A stretch of 64,000 nt of DNA, taken from the NCBI RefSeq assembly GCF_041477585.1, contig NZ_JBGNYA010000001.1, forward strand, positions 1,922,001-1,986,000. The letters are read 5' to 3'. The notes under the pieces were generated by a model. The model searched no databases, was not told where the DNA came from, and saw nothing but the letters and a program-made list of their open reading frames with translations. The translations under genes were made by a program, and so were the position numbers. This DNA comes from Halobellus sp. MBLA0158 (GTDB taxonomy: Archaea; Halobacteriota; Halobacteria; Halobacteriales; Haloferacaceae). Below, in pieces: positions 59,603-64,000 of the stretch (position 1 is the first letter of the stretch; every line of letters starts with the position of its first letter).

Positions 59603-59874
59603 TGCACGGTCTCTTTGGGCTTCAGGGACGACTCGCGAACGCGATCGAACGCCGCTTCGTTCTCCCGTTCGAGTTCGCGCATCTCGTCGATGTGAGCGTA
59701 GTAATACGAGAGAGATTCGTACACGTCGGCGAGAGCGACGTCGAACTGATCCGCGACGTGGGCGGGCGACTGCCCGCCGTCTATCACCCGCGCGGCGACG
59801 TGGCGGACGCCGACGCGCGTGCCGGCAATCCGCGGCTCGCCCCCGAGTACGTCATCGTTACGGGTGATACTCAT
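59599..59874 (-). CDS. DUF433 antitoxin
   Basis: Protein of 91 residues. DDVLGGEPRIAGTRVGVRHVAARVIDGGQSPAHVADQFDVALADVYESLSYYYAH is the DUF433 winged-helix signature (GxPRIxGTRVxV). It binds DNA and the DUF5615 toxin. The ATG at 59874 is preferred to a GTG at 59883. Charged C-terminal helix (MRELERENEAAFDRVRESSL) probably caps the toxin. Confidence 0.9.
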   Translation of the reverse strand: MSITRNDDVLGGEPRIAGTRVGVRHVAARVIDGGQSPAHVADQFDVALADVYESLSYYYAHIDEMRELERENEAAFDRVRESSLKPKETVQ

Positions 59875-59943
59875 ACGGCTCACTAAGCACCCTCATCGGT
59901 TATATCTTTTCGGCGGCTTCCGCAAGAACCGCAGAAGGCGCCC

Positions 59944-61119
59944 TCAGTTCGCCGTGCTGACGATCTTGATCACGTCGCCCTCCTCCAACTGATAGTCCTC
60001 CGCGATCCGACGCTTCGACCGCGCGTCGACCGCGTGGAGGTAGCCCTCGCCGATGTCGGAGTGGACGGCGTACGCGAGGTCCTTCGGCGTCGACCCGCGC
60101 GGCAGGAGGAAGGCGTCGGGGAGCACCTCGCCGGTCCCGTCGGTCCACTTCGACTCGCTCTGGACGGGGTAGACCGTCACCATATCCAGGACGTCGTAGA
60201 CGGCGGTGTTGATCGCCTGCTGGACGCCCGTTCCGCCGTGGGCGTCGAGCACCTCGCGGATGGTGTCGAGGCCCTGACGCTGGGCGTCGGAGACGTCGCC
60301 CGCGATGCGGAAGTCGTCGTCGCCGGGGAGGTACTCGACGACGCCGCCCTCGGCCGCCGTTCGGAGGGCTTGCTCGCCGTCGGCGGTCGCGGGGATCACG
60401 GGCTTTTCTGCCTCGCTCAGTCGTTCGAGGTTCTCCGGCGGCGCGGCGTCGGCCTTGTTCGCCACGAGGACGATGGGCTTCGTCCGCTCGCGGATGTCCG
60501 TCGCCAGGCGCTCGCGGTCCTCGTCGGTCCACTGTTGGGGATCTTCGGGGTAGTCGAGCGCCCGGAGCGAGGCCGCGACGTCGTACTCCGTCGCGCCGAA
60601 CCCAGTCAGCATCTCGGTCAGCGCCTCGTCGATGTCGAAGTCCGGCGAGCGCGACTTCCGGACGACGCTCTCCCAGTTGCGCTCGATGATCCCCGCGAGC
60701 CACTGTTCCAACTCGGCTTCGACGAAGTCGGCCTCCTCGACGGGGTCGTAGGTCCCGACCTCGACCGGCTCGCCCTTGGCGTCGGTGGCGCCGGCGGCGT
60801 CGACGACCGCCAGGATGGCGTCCGCGTCGGTGAGCGCGTCGAGGAACTGATTGCCCAGCCCGCGTCCCTCGTGGGCGCCGGGGACGAGCCCCGCGACGTC
60901 GAGCAGTTCCACGGGGACGTATCGGACGCCGTCCTCGCAGTTGCCGCAGCGCTCCTCCCGGTCGAGGCAGGGACAGCGCGTCCGGGCGTGGGTCACGCCG
61001 CGGTTGGGATCGATCGTCGTGAAGGGGTAGTTGCCGACGTCGACGTCGGCCATCGTCGCCGCCTTGTAGAAGGTAGACTTGCCCGCGTTGGGCTTGCCGG
61101 CGAGCGCGAGCGAGAGCAT
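59944..61119 (-). CDS. ychF: YchF/Ola1-type GTPase-like ATPase
   Basis: Protein of 391 residues. G1 is GKPNAGKSTF, G3 DVAGLV, and the G4 region NKAD; the ATP-preferring family Obg/YchF reads NxxE or similar here as VANKADAA. A Cys-rich insert (CPCLDREERCGNC) between G2 and G3 is usual for archaeal members. A C-terminal TGS domain (DAFLLPRGSTPKDLAYAVHSDIGEG) is present. It binds ribosomes and acts in stress and translation. The start at 61119 gives the family N-terminus (MLSLALAGKPNAGKS). Confidence 0.93.
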   Translation of the reverse strand: MLSLALAGKPNAGKSTFYKAATMADVDVGNYPFTTIDPNRGVTHARTRCPCLDREERCGNCEDGVRYVPVELLDVAGLVPGAHEGRGLGNQFLDALTDADAILAVVDAAGATDAKGEPVEVGTYDPVEEADFVEAELEQWLAGIIERNWESVVRKSRSPDFDIDEALTEMLTGFGATEYDVAASLRALDYPEDPQQWTDEDRERLATDIRERTKPIVLVANKADAAPPENLERLSEAEKPVIPATADGEQALRTAAEGGVVEYLPGDDDFRIAGDVSDAQRQGLDTIREVLDAHGGTGVQQAINTAVYDVLDMVTVYPVQSESKWTDGTGEVLPDAFLLPRGSTPKDLAYAVHSDIGEGYLHAVDARSKRRIAEDYQLEEGDVIKIVSTAN

Positions 61120-61175
61120 ACCGGACGGACGGCCGTCTGCGGCAAGTAGGTTTCCGTCCGCACTCGGTCGTTCTG

Positions 61176-61415
61176 TCAGTCCGACGCCTCGCGAATCCGC
61201 CGCTGTGCGATCTCGTCGATCCGATCGGCGAGCTCCGCGGCGTCGGCGTCGCTGATGTCCGTGTCGGCGGTCGCCTCCTCGACGAGCTCCAGCGTCTCCA
61301 GCCTCTCGCGGATCGCCCGCCGCGACACCTCGTCCCACTCGACGTCGCCGTACTGTTCCATCCGCTCCTTGAGGGGTTCGCCCACGTCGACGGTGATCGA
61401 TGGCACGCGTGTCAT
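61176..61415 (-). CDS. Orphan VapB-like antitoxin / ribbon-helix-helix protein
   Basis: Protein of 79 residues. Residues 1-35 (VPSITVDVGEPLKERMEQYGDVEWDEVSRRAIRERLE) resemble VapB-type ribbon-helix-helix antitoxins. The C-terminus is a charged helix. No PIN toxin lies beside it. Two palindromes overlap and precede the start codon (61409-61438), typical of autoregulation by such proteins. Confidence 0.78.
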   Translation of the reverse strand: MTRVPSITVDVGEPLKERMEQYGDVEWDEVSRRAIRERLETLELVEEATADTDISDADAAELADRIDEIAQRRIREASD

Positions 61416-61438
61416 ATGACACCACAACACACTGTGTT
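61409..61438. promoter_or_regulatory. Two palindromes at the orphan antitoxin start
   Basis: GTGTCATATGACAC (61409-61422) is a perfect 14-base palindrome that includes the start codon. AACACACTGTGTT (61426-61438) is a perfect odd-centred palindrome four bases further upstream. Their centres are about 16-17 bases apart. They are good candidates for RHH dimer binding. Confidence 0.65.
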
Positions 61439-61472
61439 TTTCGGTCGTTTTCACCCGCTGAGGACCGGTCGG

Positions 61473-62765
61473 TCAGACGAGCGACTCGTAGACGATGCCC
61501 TCTCTGCGCGTGACGATCCGGCGGCCGTCGACGACGATCGGCGTCGCCATCGCGTCGAAGGCCTCGTCGAGGTCGGCGAACTCCGGCCAGTCGGTCACGA
61601 CGAGCGCGGCGTCGGCGTCGTCGAGGGCCGCTTCGGCCGTCTCGGCGTAGTCGATGTCGGGGTATCGCTCGCGGAAGTTCTCGGTCGCCACGGGATCGTA
61701 GCCGACGACGTCGGCGCCAGCATCGACGAGCGCGTCGACGAGCGGGAGCGCGCGCGAGTTCCGGATGTCGTCGGTGCCGGGTTTGAACGCGAGGCCGAGC
61801 ACGGCCACTCGCGCGCCGTCGGGGTCGACGTGCCCGCGGAGCAGTTCCAGGAGCCGGACGGGCTGGCGGTCGTTCACTTCCACCGCGGCCTGCAGCATCG
61901 CGGGCTCGTAGCCGACGTCGCGGGCCGCGGCGATGATCGCCGCGACGTCCTTCGGGAAGCAGCTACCGCCCCAGCCGACGCCCGCGCCGAGGAACGCCGC
62001 GCCGATCCGGTGATCCAGCCCGATCGCCTCCAGCACCTCCTCGGAGTCGATGCCGTACTCCTTACAGATGTTCGCGAGGTCGTTCGCCAGCGAGATCTTC
62101 GCGGCCAGGAAGCCGTTGTTGGCGTACTTGATCATCTCCGCTTCGGCGACGCCGGTCTCGACGATCGGCGGCTCGCCGGCCCGCTCGGCAAGCGGCTCGA
62201 ACACCCCGCGGAGCGTCGCTTTGGCGCGGTCGCTCTCCGCGCCGAGGACGATCTTGTCGGGATCGAGGAAGTCCGAGACCGCACTGCCCTCCCGGAGGAA
62301 CTCGGGATTCATCCCGATTCCAAGGTCCTGGCCGAGGACCTTACCGGACTCCTCGGCGAGGATCGGCGCGATCACCTCCTCGGTGGTCGTCGGCACGACG
62401 GTGCTCTTGGTGACGACGACGTGGTAGTCGTCCTTCTCGGCGAGCGCGGCGCCGAGCGACCGCGCGCCCGCCTCCATAATCGAGAGGTCGATGTGGCCGT
62501 CCGCCTCGGAGGGCGTCGGGAGCGCGAGGAAGGTCGCGTCGGTGTCGCGGACGGCGCCGTAGTCGGTCGTCGCCCGGAGCCGATCGCCGGCGTGTTCGAC
62601 GACCAGCTCGTCGAGTCCCGGTTCGTGGATCGGCGCCCGCCCGTCGTTGATCGTCTCGACGATCTCCTCGTCGATGTCGACGTTGACGACGTCGTGGCCG
62701 ACCTCGGCGAAGCAGGCCGCGATGGTCGTGCCGACGTAGCCGCTGCCGACGATGCTGATCTCCAT
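61473..62765 (-). CDS. aglM: UDP-glucose/UDP-sugar 6-dehydrogenase
   Basis: NAD-dependent enzyme of 430 residues. GSGYVGTTIAACFA at residues 7-20 is the NAD motif. The catalytic Cys lies in GWGGSCFPKDVAA, and the Lys in EAEMIKYANNGFLAAK. GLAFKPGTDDIRNSRAL marks the C-terminal UDP-binding domain. It oxidises a UDP-hexose to the uronate; in Haloferax AglM makes UDP-glucuronate for S-layer N-glycans, so the symbol is tentative. The ATG at 62765 gives the family start. Confidence 0.9.
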   Translation of the reverse strand: MEISIVGSGYVGTTIAACFAEVGHDVVNVDIDEEIVETINDGRAPIHEPGLDELVVEHAGDRLRATTDYGAVRDTDATFLALPTPSEADGHIDLSIMEAGARSLGAALAEKDDYHVVVTKSTVVPTTTEEVIAPILAEESGKVLGQDLGIGMNPEFLREGSAVSDFLDPDKIVLGAESDRAKATLRGVFEPLAERAGEPPIVETGVAEAEMIKYANNGFLAAKISLANDLANICKEYGIDSEEVLEAIGLDHRIGAAFLGAGVGWGGSCFPKDVAAIIAAARDVGYEPAMLQAAVEVNDRQPVRLLELLRGHVDPDGARVAVLGLAFKPGTDDIRNSRALPLVDALVDAGADVVGYDPVATENFRERYPDIDYAETAEAALDDADAALVVTDWPEFADLDEAFDAMATPIVVDGRRIVTRREGIVYESLV

Positions 62766-62858
62766 AGGCCAAGGCACGCCAGCCCTGGATTTCAATTTTC
62801 GCTCTCCGTCCGGCTCCGAAGCGAAAGGTCGGAGTAGGGGGCGCCTCAACGCCACGCT

Positions 62859-63893
62859 ATGTCGAGAGAGCAGGACGGGTCGGCGGGCGTGACGGAGTCG
62901 GAGGCCGCTGCCGACGACGTCGGCACCGAGCTCCTGTCCGACGACTCGTCGTGGCTCGTGATCTTCCTGAAGGGCGTCTGTATGGGCGCCGCGGACGCGG
63001 TTCCCGGCGTCTCGGGGGGCACGATCGCGCTCATCACCGGGATCTACGAGCGGCTGATCAGTGCGATCACCGCCGTTTCCATCGATCGGATCCGCGACGT
63101 CCTCCTCGGCGTCCTCCCGGACCGCCGCCAGAGGGCTTACGAGGCCCTTCGCGCCGTCGACACCGTGTTCCTGATCGTGCTGGGCCTGGGCATCGCGTCG
63201 GCGATCGTCACCGTCACCCGCGTCGTCCACGCGGGCATCCAGTCGATGCCGGTGCTCACCTTCGGGTTCTTCTTCGGCCTCATCGCCGCCTCGGCGTGGG
63301 TCCTCTTCTCGGAGGTCAGCGTCGATACGCCGCCCCGGATGGCCGCTGCCGTCGCCGGGTTCGCCGTCGCGTTCGTCGTCTCCGGCCGCGCGGCCGCGAC
63401 GCTGGGCCAGAGCCTCCCGGTGACGGTGCTCGCGGGCGCCGTCGCCGTCAGCGCGATGATCCTCCCGGGCATCTCCGGCTCGCTCATCCTCGTGATCCTC
63501 GGCCAGTACGAGTATATGACGGGGACCCTGTCGTCGTTCGTCGACGGCCTCCTCGCGCTCGTGACCGGCGGCCCCGTCGATCCCGTCAGGGAACACGGCG
63601 TCGTCGTCGTCGCGTTCGTCGGGGGCGCCGTCGTCGGCCTGTTCACCGTCGCCCACGCCGTGCGCTTCGCGCTTGACCGCGCCCGGACCGCGACGCTCGC
63701 CTTCCTGGTGGCGCTGATCGTCGGCGCGCTCCGCGCGCCGGTCGTCCGGACCGGCGAGCAACTGGCCGACCTCGGTCGGACGTGGACGCCGACGGCGATC
63801 GCGCTGTTCGCGGGCGCTGCGGTCGTCGGCGCGGTGTTCGTACTACTCTTGGAGCGCTACACCGGGATCGCCGAAATGGACGAAGCAGTCTGA
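62859..63893 (+). CDS. DUF368 (PopT-like) membrane protein
   Basis: Membrane protein of 344 residues with about nine helices. An inverted-repeat pair of motifs, GAADAVPGVSGGTIALI near residue 46 and SAMILPGISGSLILVILGQYEYM in the second half, marks DUF368. Bacterial members (PopT) move undecaprenyl phosphate across the membrane. Here, next to aglM, it may recycle dolichyl phosphate for N-glycosylation; this is inference. It is divergent from aglM by 93 bases. Confidence 0.88.
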   Translation: MSREQDGSAGVTESEAAADDVGTELLSDDSSWLVIFLKGVCMGAADAVPGVSGGTIALITGIYERLISAITAVSIDRIRDVLLGVLPDRRQRAYEALRAVDTVFLIVLGLGIASAIVTVTRVVHAGIQSMPVLTFGFFFGLIAASAWVLFSEVSVDTPPRMAAAVAGFAVAFVVSGRAAATLGQSLPVTVLAGAVAVSAMILPGISGSLILVILGQYEYMTGTLSSFVDGLLALVTGGPVDPVREHGVVVVAFVGGAVVGLFTVAHAVRFALDRARTATLAFLVALIVGALRAPVVRTGEQLADLGRTWTPTAIALFAGAAVVGAVFVLLLERYTGIAEMDEAV

Positions 63894-63952
63894 ACTAAGC
63901 GACGGACGGCGCGAGGGCTACGCGGTAGGTCTCGAAGGACGGTGAGCCGGAC

Positions 63953-64000
63953 GTGACTGACGACGGCAAGACACAGGATCTCCGACCGTCGCGGCGGTCG
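63953..64000 (+). CDS. Possible start of a gene cut by the window edge
   Basis: A GTG at 63953 opens 16 codons (VTDDGKTQDLRPSRRS) that run to the window end. The beginning Thr-Asp-Asp and a GGTGAG sequence ten bases before it look like a haloarchaeal gene start, but it is too short to judge. Confidence 0.25.
   Translation, partial: MTDDGKTQDLRPSRRS

Overview
The window is chromosomal DNA from a halophilic archaeon (Halobacteria). The evidence is high GC content, strongly acidic predicted proteins, many Tat-type lipoprotein signals, TATA boxes about 25-28 bases upstream of ATG or GTG starts (leaderless transcripts), and archaeal hallmark genes: a Tfx regulator, SBDS, archaeal-type CoaD, a TFB-like protein, XPB/Bax1, KorAB and a geranylgeranyl-reductase family protein. 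I cannot assign a genus. No rRNA, CRISPR array or intact insertion sequence was seen. Two tRNA genes are present, Lys(CTT) and Leu(TAG).

Layout. 0-10 kb: housekeeping and conserved unknowns (DUF302, DUF371, an archaeal coiled-coil protein, DUF373, an aldo/keto reductase, a geranylgeranyl reductase family flavoprotein, a DoxX-like membrane protein) and the 2-oxoglutarate:ferredoxin oxidoreductase pair korAB. 10-18 kb: a small ferredoxin-reductase-like flavoprotein behind a perfectly duplicated 35-bp TATA-containing block, then a tightly coupled nosLDFY operon with no nosZ in view, divergent from acetyl-CoA synthetase. 18-30 kb: a zinc-ribbon winged-helix regulator, superoxide dismutase, an acetyltransferase, an SPYxG-repeat protein, a glycosyltransferase, an ArfC/RibD-type reductase, thioredoxin, SBDS, FUN14, an Lrp-type regulator, tRNA-Lys, an RCK-DHH phosphoesterase, and tRNA-Leu with a duplicated 3' end.

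30-43.5 kb is the most distinctive region. Two complete tungstate/molybdate-type ABC importers each lie divergent from their own regulator, Tfx for the first and a ModE/TOBE protein for the second. A MOT1-type molybdate permease, a MATE exporter, a tyrosine recombinase with a ribbon-helix-helix partner, and about 1.2 kb of AT-rich gene-free DNA sit between them. A TCAAAC...GTTTGA inverted repeat occurs both at the tfx/importer promoter and upstream of the recombinase operon.

43.5-64 kb: SRAP/HMCES-type DNA-protein crosslink protein, an RNase H-like exonuclease, a polyprenyl-phosphate-type glycosyltransferase, a bactofilin-like protein, a DUF4349 lipoprotein with a long structured leader, GrpE, a PAC2 protein, an NSUN/RsmB RNA m5C methyltransferase coupled to a separate PUA-like protein, Bax1 and XPB split by an opposite-strand lipoprotein gene, a nitrate/sulfonate/taurine-type ABC importer, an aminotransferase, a DUF433/DUF5615 toxin-antitoxin pair, YchF, an orphan antitoxin-like gene with palindromes at its start codon, UDP-sugar dehydrogenase and a DUF368 (PopT-like) membrane protein. 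Operons with 1-8 base start/stop overlaps (korAB, nosLDFY, both wtp-like importers, the 55-58 kb importer, methyltransferase/PUA, toxin/antitoxin) show strong translational coupling.
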